From Pseudomonas californiensis (lineage in GTDB: Bacteria > Pseudomonadota > Gammaproteobacteria > Pseudomonadales > Pseudomonadaceae), in assembly GCF_021147775.1 (NCBI RefSeq), contig NZ_JAGTPK010000003.1:234991-298990 (forward strand): 64,000 nt of DNA. The letters run 5' to 3'. Numbering within the stretch: the stretch's first letter is position 1; the number at the start of each line of letters is the position of its first letter. A program made the translations under genes and the position numbers. Below, one piece after another: positions 36,449 to 47,115 of this stretch. The notes under the pieces are model-generated. The model did no database searches. It was not told the origin of the DNA and saw only the letters and a list, made by a program, of their open reading frames with translations.

Positions 36449-37825
36449 ATGACTATGAAAATGAAAATAACAAAGGGTCTGTTGCAAGCCGGAGTGCTGG
36501 GGCTGTCATTGTTGGCGACCGGTGTGATGGCTGCGGTGTCTGAGTCCGAAGCGGCAAAACTGGGAACATCGCTGACGCCAATGGGGGCGGAGAAAGCGGG
36601 TAACGCGGCCAATACGATTCCTGCCTGGAGTCCGATGCCGAAAAACGCCGGCGCAGTCGACAGCAAGGGTTTCCTTGCCAACCCGTACGCCAGCGAAAAA
36701 CCACTGTTCACCATCACGGCGGCGAACGTCGAGCAGTACAAGGACAAGCTCGCGCCTGGCCAGTACGCGATGTTCAAGCGCTATCCGGACAGCTACCGAC
36801 TCCCGGTTTACCCGTCCCATCGCGGTGCGACGGTGCCGGATGACGTGTATGCATCCATCAAGAAAAACGCGACGACCACCAAACTGGTCGGTGGCGGCAG
36901 TGGGCTTGAGAACTTCGAGAACGCCATTCCGTTTCCGATTCCGTCCAGCGGTGTGGAAGTCATCTGGAACCACATCACTCGCTATCGTGGCGGCAGCGTG
37001 AGACGTCTGGTCACCCAGGCCACTCCGCAGCCCAACGGTTCCTACAGCCTGGTGTATTTTGCCGACCAGTTTGTCTTCCGCGACAAGATGAAGGATTTCG
37101 ACCCGAAGAACCCGGGCAACGTGCTGTTCTACTTCAAGCAGGAAGTGACCGCCCCGGCGCGTCTGGCGGGCAGCGTGTTGCTGGTGCACGAAACCCTCGA
37201 TCAGGTGAAAGAGCCCCGTTCCGCCTGGCTGTACAACGCAGGCCAGCGCCGTGTGCGTCGTGCGCCACAAGTGGCGTATGACGGTCCGGGTACCGCGTCG
37301 GATGGTCTGCGTACCTCCGATAACCTGGACATGTTCAACGGTGCGCCGGATCGCTATGACTGGAAGTTGATCGGCAAGCAGGAAATGTACATCGCTGCCA
37401 ACAGCCACAAGCTGGACGATACGACGCTCAAGTACGCCGATATCATCAAGGCCGGTCACATCAACCAGGACCTGACACGCTATGAGCTGCGTCGTGTCTG
37501 GCACGTCACCGCTACCTTGAAGGAAGGTCAGCGTCACATCTATGCCAAGCGTGACTTCTTCATCGATGAAGACACCTGGCAGGCGGCGGTCATCGACCAT
37601 TACGACGGTCGTGGCCAACTGTGGCGTGTAGCCGAGGCGCATGCTGAAAACTACTACGACAAGCAAGTGCCGTGGTACTCCATCGAAACCTTGTATGACC
37701 TGCAGTCAGGCCGTTATGTGGCGCTTGGCATGAAGAACGAAGAGAAGCGCGCCTACGAGTTCGGTTTCACCGCAGGTACCAGTGATTTCACGCCGAACGC
37801 ATTGCGTCAGGAAGGGGTTCGCTGA
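36449..37825 (+). CDS. DUF1329-family exported protein
   Basis: 458 residues with signal peptide (MTMKMKITKGLLQAGVLGLS and then LLATGVMAA). It contains the DUF1329 hallmarks IPAWSPMPKNAGAV, YKDKLAPGQYAMFKRYPDSY and a LolB-like beta-rich body. It lies 18 bp after the DUF1302 gene, so the two are cotranscribed. The start could be either of two ATGs two codons apart. The family is probably periplasmic or outer-membrane attached and ferries lipids or other hydrophobic molecules; direct evidence is lacking. Confidence 0.88.
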   Translation: MTMKMKITKGLLQAGVLGLSLLATGVMAAVSESEAAKLGTSLTPMGAEKAGNAANTIPAWSPMPKNAGAVDSKGFLANPYASEKPLFTITAANVEQYKDKLAPGQYAMFKRYPDSYRLPVYPSHRGATVPDDVYASIKKNATTTKLVGGGSGLENFENAIPFPIPSSGVEVIWNHITRYRGGSVRRLVTQATPQPNGSYSLVYFADQFVFRDKMKDFDPKNPGNVLFYFKQEVTAPARLAGSVLLVHETLDQVKEPRSAWLYNAGQRRVRRAPQVAYDGPGTASDGLRTSDNLDMFNGAPDRYDWKLIGKQEMYIAANSHKLDDTTLKYADIIKAGHINQDLTRYELRRVWHVTATLKEGQRHIYAKRDFFIDEDTWQAAVIDHYDGRGQLWRVAEAHAENYYDKQVPWYSIETLYDLQSGRYVALGMKNEEKRAYEFGFTAGTSDFTPNALRQEGVR

Positions 37826-37883
37826 TACCCGAAACGGTATCGTTTTGAATACATGAGCGCTGCCCGTGGCAGTCCGCTTGCAG

Positions 37884-37906
37884 GAAAGCCCCAGTGGGGC
37901 TTTTCT
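37884..37906 (+). terminator. Intrinsic terminator after DUF1329 gene
   Basis: GAAAGCCCC pairs with GGGGCTTTT around an AGT loop, with further Ts following, 58 nt after the stop codon. Confidence 0.75.
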
Positions 37907-38041
37907 GCTTTTCAGCGGCGCCTTATAAGTCGTAGGAATTTTGTTACAGTCTTTTCAGTGATGACCTTCAAAAGGGTCGATTAACCCGCTAGTCTCCGAA
38001 CTCTTGCCAAGCCGTAAAAATGATTCCTACAAGAGTCGGCC

Positions 38042-40774
38042 ATGACTGATCTGTCCCGCGTACAAGGGTTTGCAGACAGCGCAATTCCTGCGTTGGAAGG
38101 GCGATTCTTTCGACCTCCACTTCCTGCTGGCCATGTCTCCCGTCCCCGACTTTGTCAGCGTCTTGACGACGGTCTGAGCGGCCGCCTGCTGCTGGTATGT
38201 GCACCAGCAGGGTTTGGTAAAAGCTCGTTGGCAGTCGAGTTCTCTCAAAGCCTGCCGGACACCTGGCACAGCGTATGGCTGGGTCTGAGCTCACGCGACA
38301 GTGATCCCGGACGTTTTCTCGAACGTCTGCTGGCCGGGCTGCAACAGTTTTTTCCGCAACTGGGCGCTCAGGCCATGAGTCTGCTGAAGATGCGTCAGCG
38401 CCATCAGCCGTTTGCCTACGAACAATGGCTCGACGGCCTGCTGGATGAGCTGGCCGTGTATTTATTGCTGGGTCGACCGTTATTATTGGTACTGGACGAT
38501 TATCACCTGGCCCAGGGTGCGGTGCTCGACCGCTGCCTGCAGTTTCTTCTCAACCATCTGCCAGCGGGCCTGGTGGTCATGGTTACCAGCCGGCAACGTC
38601 CGGACTGGCATCTGGCGCGTTTGCGCCTGTCCCGGCAGTTGCTCGAGATCACTGAGCAGGATCTGCGGTTGACTCATGCAGAGTCGCTTGCGGTTCTCGA
38701 TCAACACAGTCTTTCCCTCGACAGCGATGCGTTGCAGCGTTTGATACAGCGCAGCGAAGGCTGGGTCGCTGGGCTGCGTTTCTGGTTGCTGGCGGCCGCC
38801 GAAGCGGGGGACGAGAGTGCCTTGCCCCAGGCACTGCATGACGGCGAGGTGCTGATTCGTGAGTATTTGCTGGAAGAGGTGATTGATTGCCTGCCAGCCG
38901 ATGTTCAAGCCTTTCTCTACGAGACAGCTTGCCTCGAACGCTTTTGCGGCCCGTTGTGCAACGCCGCCCGAGACAGCCACGACAGTGCCGAAATGCTCCG
39001 CTATTTACAGGCGCATCAGGTTTTTCTGGTTCCGCTGGATGAACACGGTCACTGGTTTCGCTATCACCATCTGTTTTCCGATCTGCTGCGGGCGCGTCAG
39101 GGCGCAGGGTCACAACAGACACGGCTGCACCTCAATGCCTGTCGCTGGTTCAGCGAGCAGGGCCTGCTTGACGAGGCTGTCGAGCAGGCCCTGAAGGCTG
39201 GGCATCTGGACGTAGCCGCCAATCTGGTACAGAACCTTTCCGAAGAACAACTGCTGGCCGAGCAGAACGTCGGAATGCTGCTGCGCTGGAAGATGGACTT
39301 GCCAGACAGCCTGTTGACCAGTACGCCTCGTCTGATTGTGTTGTATGCATGGGCGTTGGGGCTGGCCTGTCAGCTGGATGCTGCTGAAGAACTCGCCAAT
39401 CAGTTGAGCCGCTTTCTGCCCGCACCGTCCGCCACCGCGCAAAAGTCGATGTTGGCCCAATGGCTGGCGTTGACCGGCATCATCGCCCGGGGGCGAGGGG
39501 ACAGCGACAAGACTCGTCGCTATTGCAGCGAAGCACTGCTCAGCCTGCCCGACAAGCGCTACGGCCAACGGCTGGTGTGCTTGTCGACCTTGGCCAACCT
39601 TGCGATCGCCGAGGGTGATTTGTGGCAAGCCAGAGCGTTGAACCGCGACGCGCTCGAGCTGGCACAGCGGACTTCGAACCCGCTGTTCGAAGCGTTGGCG
39701 CATTACGACCGAGCCAGAGTATTGCAGGCGCGAGGTGAAATCCTTCGTGCGCTTGACGAAGTGCGTCAGGGGTTGCAACGCCTCAAGGGCCTGTCGGCGT
39801 CGCGGCTGTATGCGGTTCGCGCACGACTCACATTGTACGAAGGTTACCTGCTGAGCCTGCGCATGCAGGTGGACGCAGGCCGCGCAAAACTGGTTGCGGG
39901 GCTGGCCGAAGCCCGGGCATGTCGAGACATCAGTGTGCTGATTGGCCACTGCGTCATTGCGACGATGGAAGGATACGCCGGGCGTTTTGCCGAAGCGTTT
40001 GCAGAACTCGCCGAGGCCGAGCGGCTGATGCATATCTGGGACGTGCCACCGGTCTATTACCTGGGCATGATCACCTTGGTGAAATGCGAGCTGTGGCTGG
40101 TGCAGGGTCGCGTGGATCTGGCTGAAGCATGGCTGTTGCGTCTGACCCAGGCCTACAACGGTGATGTGGCAGCCGCCGCGCCTGAATGCCACCCTCAGTT
40201 GCCACAGCATATTGAACTGCAACGTGCCGTTCTCGAGCGCATTCGCGGCGATCACCAGGCCAGCGGTCATCGCCTTCAGGTGCTTGAGCATCGTACTCAT
40301 GAAGTGGGCGCACAGCTGATAGGTCTTCTTGCGCTCACCCAACATATCGACCTGCTGTTGAATGCCGGGCAGCACGATGAGGCTCGAGTCCTGTTTGCGC
40401 GCAGCTTGCGGGCTGCAACCGGCGGTGCGCTGATGCCTTTCAGGATCTTGCTGGTCGAGCATTCGCAATGGCTGCGTGAACAGTTGCTGCAAGCTCCGCC
40501 TTGCGCAGTACGTGACGGCCTGGTGGCAATGCTGCCTGCCGACACTGCACAGGTCACGACGTTACCTGCCAGTGGCAACGATTGCCTGAGTGTGCGAGAG
40601 CTGGATGTCCTTCGCCTGATTGCACAAGGTTGCTCAAATCAGGAAATCAGTGATCAGTTATTCATCTCTTTGCACACCGTCAAGACTCACGCCAGCCACA
40701 TCAACAGCAAACTCGGTGTCGAGCGCCGCACGCAGGCTGTAGCGAGGGCCAAAGCGCTGGGCTTGTTGGGATAG
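38042..40774 (+). CDS. MalT-like (LAL) LuxR-family transcriptional activator
   Basis: A 910-residue regulator. The N-terminal STAND ATPase has Walker A VCAPAGFGKSSLAVEFSQSL (about residues 51-70) and LLLVLDDYHLAQGAVLDRCL as Walker B. A long helical TPR-like sensor region (about 350-830) follows. The C-terminal LuxR helix-turn-helix reads LSVRELDVLRLIAQGCSNQE ... SLHTVKTHASHINSKLGV. The ATG follows a short leader with a separate promoter likely. Its place after the DUF1302/DUF1329 pair suggests it activates those genes in response to an unknown lipid or CoA-linked signal. Confidence 0.9.
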   Translation: MTDLSRVQGFADSAIPALEGRFFRPPLPAGHVSRPRLCQRLDDGLSGRLLLVCAPAGFGKSSLAVEFSQSLPDTWHSVWLGLSSRDSDPGRFLERLLAGLQQFFPQLGAQAMSLLKMRQRHQPFAYEQWLDGLLDELAVYLLLGRPLLLVLDDYHLAQGAVLDRCLQFLLNHLPAGLVVMVTSRQRPDWHLARLRLSRQLLEITEQDLRLTHAESLAVLDQHSLSLDSDALQRLIQRSEGWVAGLRFWLLAAAEAGDESALPQALHDGEVLIREYLLEEVIDCLPADVQAFLYETACLERFCGPLCNAARDSHDSAEMLRYLQAHQVFLVPLDEHGHWFRYHHLFSDLLRARQGAGSQQTRLHLNACRWFSEQGLLDEAVEQALKAGHLDVAANLVQNLSEEQLLAEQNVGMLLRWKMDLPDSLLTSTPRLIVLYAWALGLACQLDAAEELANQLSRFLPAPSATAQKSMLAQWLALTGIIARGRGDSDKTRRYCSEALLSLPDKRYGQRLVCLSTLANLAIAEGDLWQARALNRDALELAQRTSNPLFEALAHYDRARVLQARGEILRALDEVRQGLQRLKGLSASRLYAVRARLTLYEGYLLSLRMQVDAGRAKLVAGLAEARACRDISVLIGHCVIATMEGYAGRFAEAFAELAEAERLMHIWDVPPVYYLGMITLVKCELWLVQGRVDLAEAWLLRLTQAYNGDVAAAAPECHPQLPQHIELQRAVLERIRGDHQASGHRLQVLEHRTHEVGAQLIGLLALTQHIDLLLNAGQHDEARVLFARSLRAATGGALMPFRILLVEHSQWLREQLLQAPPCAVRDGLVAMLPADTAQVTTLPASGNDCLSVRELDVLRLIAQGCSNQEISDQLFISLHTVKTHASHINSKLGVERRTQAVARAKALGLLG

Positions 40775-40800
40775 CGCAGTTTGCCGCGTGCCGCGCAGAT

Positions 40801-41991
40801 TCAGTTGGCCTTGTTTGCGCACCACAGGTGATCGACACTCTCAATGTCCCAGTCTGCGGGCAGTTCGATTCTGGCAATGGTGTCTTTCTCGTCAGCACCG
40901 GCCAGGTCAATGACGTAGGGTGAAAAAGTCTTGCGGGTCCGGGCGGACATGAAGACCTTCACTTTGGGCCGCAGCAATGACGCCTCACTCTGTTCGATCA
41001 CCACTCCAAGACGTCCGCTCGCCAGTCTCACGAACGCGCCAATCGGGTAGATACCGACGGTTTTGACGAAGGTCTGAAAGACCCGCTCGTCGAAGTGGCC
41101 CTTCCAGGACGCCATTTCGCGAATGGAATGAGCCACACCCCAACCTTTTTTGTAAGGTCGGTCGGAGGTGATTGCGTCGTAGACGTCGCACACTGCGCCC
41201 ATTCGGGCAAAGATACTGATCTGCGGGCCTTGCAAGCCGTGAGGGTAGCCCGAACCGTCGAATTTTTCATGGTGATGCAGACAGACGTCTATGACCGCTG
41301 TTCCGACAGGCAGATTCTCCTGGAGAATCTTCAGGCCCAGCTCGGGATGGGCCTTCATGACTTCAAACTCTTCGAAGGTCAGTCGGCTCGGTTTATTGAG
41401 CACTTCAGGCGCGATCATCATTTTGCCGACGTCATGCATCAGCCCCGCCACGCCTGCTTCCCGGATGTGCTCGTCGCGCATGCCCATGCGCCTGGCGAGC
41501 GCGACCATCAATGCACAGACCGCCACCGAATGCATATAGGTGTACTCGTCCGACGTCTTCAGGCGAGAAAGACTGATCAACGCATGCGGATGACGAAGGA
41601 TGGAGTGGGAGATTTCTTCAACGAGCAACTGCACGTTTTCCATGTTCATCGAGTGGCCCATTCTGGCCTCGGTGAACATGGTCATCACAGCGTCCCGCGC
41701 CCGGCCGCAGATTATGCGCGCACGCTGGACTTCTTTCTCAAGACTCACGGGGGCGGTGTCGTCGTCGCTCGATGGCAGCGACGATTGTTCTTGACCCGGT
41801 ACATCAATGCCCTGGCGGGTGTCGATCCAGATTTCGCTGGTATCGGATTGCCGAATGCGTTCAAGCACGGCTTGATCCTGCAGGACAGTCTCGACGTGGG
41901 TTATCCAGAAAGTATCACCGGTCCATGGGCGGCAGAATTTATGCACATGCATGCCGAGGGTCAGTTCTGAAACCGGGATTTTTTTCAGCAT
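40801..41991 (-). CDS. HD-GYP domain cyclic-di-GMP phosphodiesterase
   Basis: 396 residues from the ATG at 41991. An N-terminal DUF3391 domain (residues 1-70, MLKKIPVSELTLGMHVHKFC) is followed by an HD-GYP domain with the complete metal and catalytic set: HSVAVCALMVALARRMG, GLMHDVGKMMIAPEV, CLHHHEKFDGSGYPHGLQGP and CDVYDAITSDRPYKKG. It should therefore hydrolyse c-di-GMP. No membrane segment or receiver domain is visible. It is convergent with the LAL regulator at 26 bp. Confidence 0.93.
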   Translation of the reverse strand: MLKKIPVSELTLGMHVHKFCRPWTGDTFWITHVETVLQDQAVLERIRQSDTSEIWIDTRQGIDVPGQEQSSLPSSDDDTAPVSLEKEVQRARIICGRARDAVMTMFTEARMGHSMNMENVQLLVEEISHSILRHPHALISLSRLKTSDEYTYMHSVAVCALMVALARRMGMRDEHIREAGVAGLMHDVGKMMIAPEVLNKPSRLTFEEFEVMKAHPELGLKILQENLPVGTAVIDVCLHHHEKFDGSGYPHGLQGPQISIFARMGAVCDVYDAITSDRPYKKGWGVAHSIREMASWKGHFDERVFQTFVKTVGIYPIGAFVRLASGRLGVVIEQSEASLLRPKVKVFMSARTRKTFSPYVIDLAGADEKDTIARIELPADWDIESVDHLWCANKAN

Positions 41992-42412
41992 AGTCAGCCG
42001 CCCGTGGACACTGACGCGTAAAAGGCAGCGCGGGGACTGGCCAGCAGACAAATGAGGGTCGTACATAACGCGGTGGAGTGCGGGGCGGGGGAAGCGCATA
42101 CGGGCATGGGGTCACCTCAATGGCAGCAAGGATCATCCTGATAGCATAGTGCCATTATACGTAGCGATCGGGAAAAAGATCACATGTATTTGCATCAGGC
42201 CAATAAACGAGGCGGCGGAATCTTTTTCAATCAGATCATCTGGTTATTGGCGTTTTCGAGTCTGAATCCGCCATCGGCCCGAAACAACATATGACCGTTC
42301 GTCCGTACTTTTTAGTGTTGACCCTGCACGCAGCCTGCCGACCTGATGACCGCGCCTTGACGTGCGGACCATGGCGAAGAGCGGCAGGGGCGATGCGGTT
42401 ATCACCGGGCCT
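41992..42412. other. 421-bp intergenic region between rutF and the HD-GYP gene
   Basis: It carries a minus-strand TATAAT (42154-42159), about 165 bp before the HD-GYP start, as a possible -10. The upstream half after the rutF stop shows no terminator with a T-run and no gene with coding character. Confidence 0.45.
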
Positions 42413-42955
42413 TCATACAGTGTGCGCGTTGCCCGGCAGTGAATGATAGCGACGGCCAAAATACAGCAAGGCATCTGCGGCATGCTGGTGCCGGATGTCG
42501 ACCACTTGGCAGAACAATACGTCATGAGTGCCGACACTCACCGCCTGAGTCACCTGGCAGTCCAGCGCCAGTTTTGCACCTTCGAGCAGCGGCGACCCGG
42601 TGGCTGCGCAGCTCCATTCACCACAGGCAAAACGCTCCTCCTGAGACGTCTTTCCACCGAACAGGTTGGACAGCGCTTGCTGATCATTGCCCAGGGTATT
42701 CACACACAGCCTGCCGTTGCCCATGAATGTTTCATAGACCGATGCGTTGCGGTTGATGCAGACCAGCAGGGTCGGTGGCTGGTCCGTGACGCTGCACACT
42801 GCTGTTGCAGTAAAGCCTGCCCGACCGCACGGGCCATCGGTGGTAATGACGTTGACCGCTGCCGCGAGGCTGGACATGGCGTCACGAAATTGTTCGAGGC
42901 TCACCGTCGGAATTTCAGAGGGCTGAATGTCGCACAGTTGATGTGTCGCTTGCAT
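42413..42955 (-). CDS. rutF: Flavin reductase RutF
   Basis: Supplies reduced FMN to the RutA pyrimidine monooxygenase. 180 residues with the flavin reductase fold: [40 protein letters not shown] (flavin-binding loop) and [21 protein letters not shown] with a GRRYH tail. It is the last recognisable gene of the rut operon, 12 bp after rutD. Confidence 0.93.
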   Translation of the reverse strand: MQATHQLCDIQPSEIPTVSLEQFRDAMSSLAAAVNVITTDGPCGRAGFTATAVCSVTDQPPTLLVCINRNASVYETFMGNGRLCVNTLGNDQQALSNLFGGKTSQEERFACGEWSCAATGSPLLEGAKLALDCQVTQAVSVGTHDVLFCQVVDIRHQHAADALLYFGRRYHSLPGNAHTV

Positions 42956-42967
42956 GGGAGCAGTCCT

Positions 42968-43747
42968 TCAGGCTTTTGCACTGAGAAAGTCGAGCAAGGC
43001 TCGATGAAAGGGAAGCGGATCGCTGATGCTTGAGGCATGGCCGCCATACTCCAGCAGCACCAGTCTGGTGTTGCTCAGTTGCTCCGCCAGGTGCCGTGAA
43101 CGCTGCCAGGGCACCAGCATGTCGTCGCGGTTGGCAATCAGCAGGGTCGGGGTGTCGATGCGCGCCAGATCAGCTTCAATGTCGAACGTTTCCAGCGCCT
43201 GGATCCGTCGTAGCAGATTTTCGGTATCAGGGAAGTGGGCGAGTGCGTGCGCTTCGTCAGCGGCCAGCCGCTCGGTGTTGGCGGCGATCCAGTCGGCCGG
43301 ATACAGAAACAACGCCTGCGCCTGCACATAGGCCTCTGGACCGCTGTTCAGCAACAATTTTCTGCGCACTGAAAAACAGCGGGCGCTGTGAGGGTTCGGG
43401 CTGCTCCAGGCGTTGATCAATACCTGGCTTTGCAGCAGTTGCGGGCGTAGCAAGGCAAGCTCCAGGCAGACCAGCCCGCCCAGTGCGTGCCCGATGAAGT
43501 GGCAGCGCTGGATAGCCAGTGAGTCGAGCAGCTCCAGCAGCTCAAGTGCCATGTGCTTGATGGAATAGCCGTCGGGCAGTACCGTAGGGCTACGGCCTGT
43601 TCCGGCGTGATCGTAGACCACGACATGATAGTCGCGGGTCAGGATGGGCAGGTCATCTGCCCAGTAACGGCTGGAGCCGCCCAGACCGGAACTCAGCACC
43701 AGCGTCGGTGCGTCTGCATGCTGACAAGCGTGGATCTCGTGAAACAT
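42968..43747 (-). CDS. rutD: RutD, carbamate hydrolase-like alpha/beta hydrolase
   Basis: 259 residues starting MFHEIHACQHADAPTLVLSS. In the Rut pathway the enzyme speeds the release of ammonia and CO2 from carbamate. It has the oxyanion-type SSGLGGSSRYWADDLPIL and the nucleophile-elbow position CHFIGHALGGLVCLE, where Ala stands at the usual Ser position, as I recall for E. coli RutD. The conserved tail GGHASSISDPLPFHRAL contains the histidine. GGAGACATC precedes the ATG. Confidence 0.92.
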   Translation of the reverse strand: MFHEIHACQHADAPTLVLSSGLGGSSRYWADDLPILTRDYHVVVYDHAGTGRSPTVLPDGYSIKHMALELLELLDSLAIQRCHFIGHALGGLVCLELALLRPQLLQSQVLINAWSSPNPHSARCFSVRRKLLLNSGPEAYVQAQALFLYPADWIAANTERLAADEAHALAHFPDTENLLRRIQALETFDIEADLARIDTPTLLIANRDDMLVPWQRSRHLAEQLSNTRLVLLEYGGHASSISDPLPFHRALLDFLSAKA

Positions 43748-43788
43748 GCGATGTCTCCAGGTGGGCAGCAAGCGCCCATGCTCGATGC

Positions 43789-44172
43789 TCAGCCGATATG
43801 TGCGATGCTGGCGATTTCGATCAGGGCTTCAGGTTTCACCAGGCCGCACTGGATGCAGTAGCGAGCCGGTTTTTCGCCTGCGAAATACTCCGCGTACACC
43901 TCATTGACCTTGGCGTAGTCGGCCCAGTCGCGGATCATGATCATGTTGAAGGTCACGTCATCCATCGTGCCCCCTGCGGTCTCGATGACGCTTTTGATGG
44001 TTTCCAGAACGTGCCGGGTCTGCGCCGTCGCGTCGCCCACATGCACCACGTTGTTGTCCTTGTCGAACGGCAAGGTACCCGACACATAAAGCACGCCATC
44101 GGCCATGGAGCCCGGTACGAACGGGGCGATTGGCTTGGTGGTGCCGGCTGGGATAATGGCTTTCTTGGTCAT
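43789..44172 (-). CDS. rutC: RutC, RidA-family aminoacrylate deaminase
   Basis: 127 residues, [21 protein letters not shown] member of the RidA/YjgF family that turns peroxyaminoacrylate or 3-aminoacrylate to malonic semialdehyde in the Rut pathway. Family features are [21 protein letters not shown] and the C-terminal [20 protein letters not shown] with the conserved Arg in PAR. GAGGACA precedes the start. It lies 10 bp after rutB. Confidence 0.94.
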   Translation of the reverse strand: MTKKAIIPAGTTKPIAPFVPGSMADGVLYVSGTLPFDKDNNVVHVGDATAQTRHVLETIKSVIETAGGTMDDVTFNMIMIRDWADYAKVNEVYAEYFAGEKPARYCIQCGLVKPEALIEIASIAHIG

Positions 44173-44182
44173 GCTTGTGTCC

Positions 44183-44919
44183 TCACGAAGGCTGCCCGAC
44201 AGGGCTGAAGGTGGTGCAGAAGTCATCAACGCTGGAAACCCAGCCGAAGAACGTTTCGATATTGAACAAGGCCGCCTGCTGGGCGAATTCGGGACCTGCC
44301 TGATGGGTGGCGTCGGCCAGTACCACGCCGAAGTACTCCAGGTGGAAGCCGTCGCGCAGGGTTGATTCAACGCATACATTGGTGGCAATGCCGGTGAACA
44401 CCAGATTGCGGATGCCGCGGCTGCGCAGCACGCTGTCGAAGCTGGAGTTGAAGAAGCCGCTGTAGCGAATCTTCGGCACCACAATGTCGCCGGGTTCTGG
44501 CGTCAGTTCGTCGACCAGTTGGTAGTCCCAACCGCCCTTGGCGAGCAGTTGCCCTTCGAGCTCCGGGCGCTTGCGCATGGTTTTCAGCGCGTTGGATTTG
44601 TGCCAGTTCGGTGAGCCAGGACCGCCGGCCTCGACGTAATCTGAATCCCAGCCGTTCTGAAAGAAAATCACCGGCATGCCTGCTGCGCGGGCTGCGGCGC
44701 AGGCTTTTTTGATGTTGGCGATGACCGGGCCGGTGCTGCTGACATCAAAGCCCGCCAGGTCCAGGTAGCCGCCTTTGGACGCATAGGCATTTTGCATATC
44801 GACCACCACCAAAGCGGTTTCACCCGGCTTCATGCGCAGCGGTTCAGGCCTTGCGGGCAGCTCGCGTGCAGGTTGTTCAGGCGGGAGCATGACGCCCGCA
44901 ACGTGTGCAGGAGCACTCA

Positions 44920-44920
<1 letters not shown>
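44183..44920 (-). CDS. rutB: RutB, ureidoacrylate amidohydrolase
   Basis: Isochorismatase-like cysteine hydrolase, 245 residues, cleaving ureidoacrylate peracid. The catalytic triad is visible: Asp in [20 protein letters not shown], Lys in [19 protein letters not shown], Cys in [18 protein letters not shown]. Its ATG overlaps the rutA stop (TAATG). Confidence 0.94.
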
Positions 44921-46002
<1,082 letters not shown>

Positions 46003-46027
46003 ATGAGGCCTCTCTGCGTGGGTCGTG

Positions 46028-46055
46028 GTGCAGCCCGAGGGACAATGGGCTGCAC
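46028..46055. promoter_or_regulatory. Perfect inverted repeat in the rutA leader
   Basis: GTGCAGCCC and GGGCTGCAC (9 bp each) are separated by 10 nt. If the sigma-54 promoter is used, the repeat lies at the very 5' end of the rutA transcript. It could be an operator or a 5' stabilising hairpin. Confidence 0.45.
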
Positions 46056-46068
46056 ATGAACCGACGAT

Positions 46069-46084
46069 TGCATTTAGCGGGCCA
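46069..46084 (-). promoter_or_regulatory. Candidate sigma-54 promoter of rutA
   Basis: On the minus strand TGGCCCGCTAAATGCA has GG-N10-GC spacing and fits TGGCACG-N4-TTGCA well. It is 67 bp upstream of the rutA start. The E. coli rut operon is NtrC/sigma-54 driven, so this is expected. Confidence 0.6.
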
Positions 46085-46135
46085 TGTTTTTTTATCGTTT
46101 TAATTCATATAGTTGAGAAATCCATGCGCTTGAAT

Positions 46136-46151
46136 CGGACCATTTGGTCCG
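46136..46151. promoter_or_regulatory. RutR-type operator between rutA and rutR
   Basis: CGGACCATTTGGTCCG is a perfect 16-bp palindrome. Its core GACCAnnTGGTC equals the core of the E. coli RutR consensus TTGACCAnnTGGTCAA. It lies between the divergent rutA and rutR genes. Confidence 0.72.
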
Positions 46152-46279
46152 AGTTGGAGCACTTGGTTTGTGCACGGCGCCCGCAGATGGAGCACCGTCG
46201 GGCTTTCGTCCTGCGTATCGACAAACCACCTGCGCCCGTTAAGATGCCCGCTCATTCCGGCATCACTGGTTGAAATTGC

Positions 46280-47020
46280 GTGAACAAGAAACCTCCTGTG
46301 ACCGAGCCCGCTCTCAAGCGCGAACGCAAGGTCAAGCCCAACACTGCGGTCAAGACAACGCGTGAGCCCAGTGCCTCGTCTTTGAAACGTCGCTTGCGCC
46401 TCATGGAAGGCAAGCGCACCGCGATCCTCGATGCCGCGCTGGAGATCTTTTCCCGATACGGCGTGCATGGCAGCAGCCTTGACGAGGTCGCCAGCCTGGC
46501 GGACGTATCCAAGACCAACCTGCTTTACTACTTCAGCAGCAAAGACGACTTGTATTTGAATGTGCTGCAGCAACTGCTCGACGTATGGCTCAGCCCTCTG
46601 TTGCGGTTTACCGCCGACAAGGAGCCGGTGGAGGCGATTGGCACCTACCTTAAAGCCAAGCTGGAAATGTCCCGTGATCATCCGGCCGAGTCGCGTCTGT
46701 TCTGCATGGAAGTCATGCAGGGCGCGCCGCTGATTCACAACGAACTGCAACATCGATTGCGCGACACGGTAGAAGCCAAGACGGCGGTGATTCAGCACTG
46801 GATCGACAGCGGACAACTGGCGCCGATCAACCCGAACCACCTGATCTTTTCGCTCTGGGCGACCACCCAGCACTATGCGGATTTCCGTACCCAGGTTGAG
46901 GCTGTCACCGGCAAGACCCTGGATGACCCCGAGTTTTTCGAAGACGTGCTGGCAAGCCTGCGCAGCATGATTCTCGACGGTATCCTGCCCAGAGCTGCCA
47001 GCGTTCAGCAGCCCGCCTGA
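46280..47020 (+). CDS. rutR: TetR-family pyrimidine regulator RutR
   Basis: 246 residues. The TetR helix-turn-helix is GKRTAILDAALEIFSRYGVH and SLADVSKTNLLYYFSSKDD (about residues 44-86), near-identical to E. coli RutR. The ligand domain has MSRDHPAESRLFCMEVMQGA and HLIFSLWATTQHYADFRTQV, matching the uracil-binding RutR family. The first codon is taken as GTG at 46280. The N-terminal ~40 residues are Lys/Arg-rich and could be shortened if an internal start is used. RutR normally releases DNA when uracil or thymine is bound. Confidence 0.92.
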   Translation: MNKKPPVTEPALKRERKVKPNTAVKTTREPSASSLKRRLRLMEGKRTAILDAALEIFSRYGVHGSSLDEVASLADVSKTNLLYYFSSKDDLYLNVLQQLLDVWLSPLLRFTADKEPVEAIGTYLKAKLEMSRDHPAESRLFCMEVMQGAPLIHNELQHRLRDTVEAKTAVIQHWIDSGQLAPINPNHLIFSLWATTQHYADFRTQVEAVTGKTLDDPEFFEDVLASLRSMILDGILPRAASVQQPA

Positions 47021-47115
47021 CGTCCCGTAGGGGAAGCAGCGTGCCTGACAGACACGCTGCGCGCACTGTGGTCGCGCAATCCGCGTGCATCCTGCGCAAA
47101 CCAAGTGCTCCAGAT

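Noticed and set aside
42244..42537. 97-codon frame antisense to the rutF end
   Set aside because: No start signal and no similarity to any family I know, so not called as a missing rut gene.
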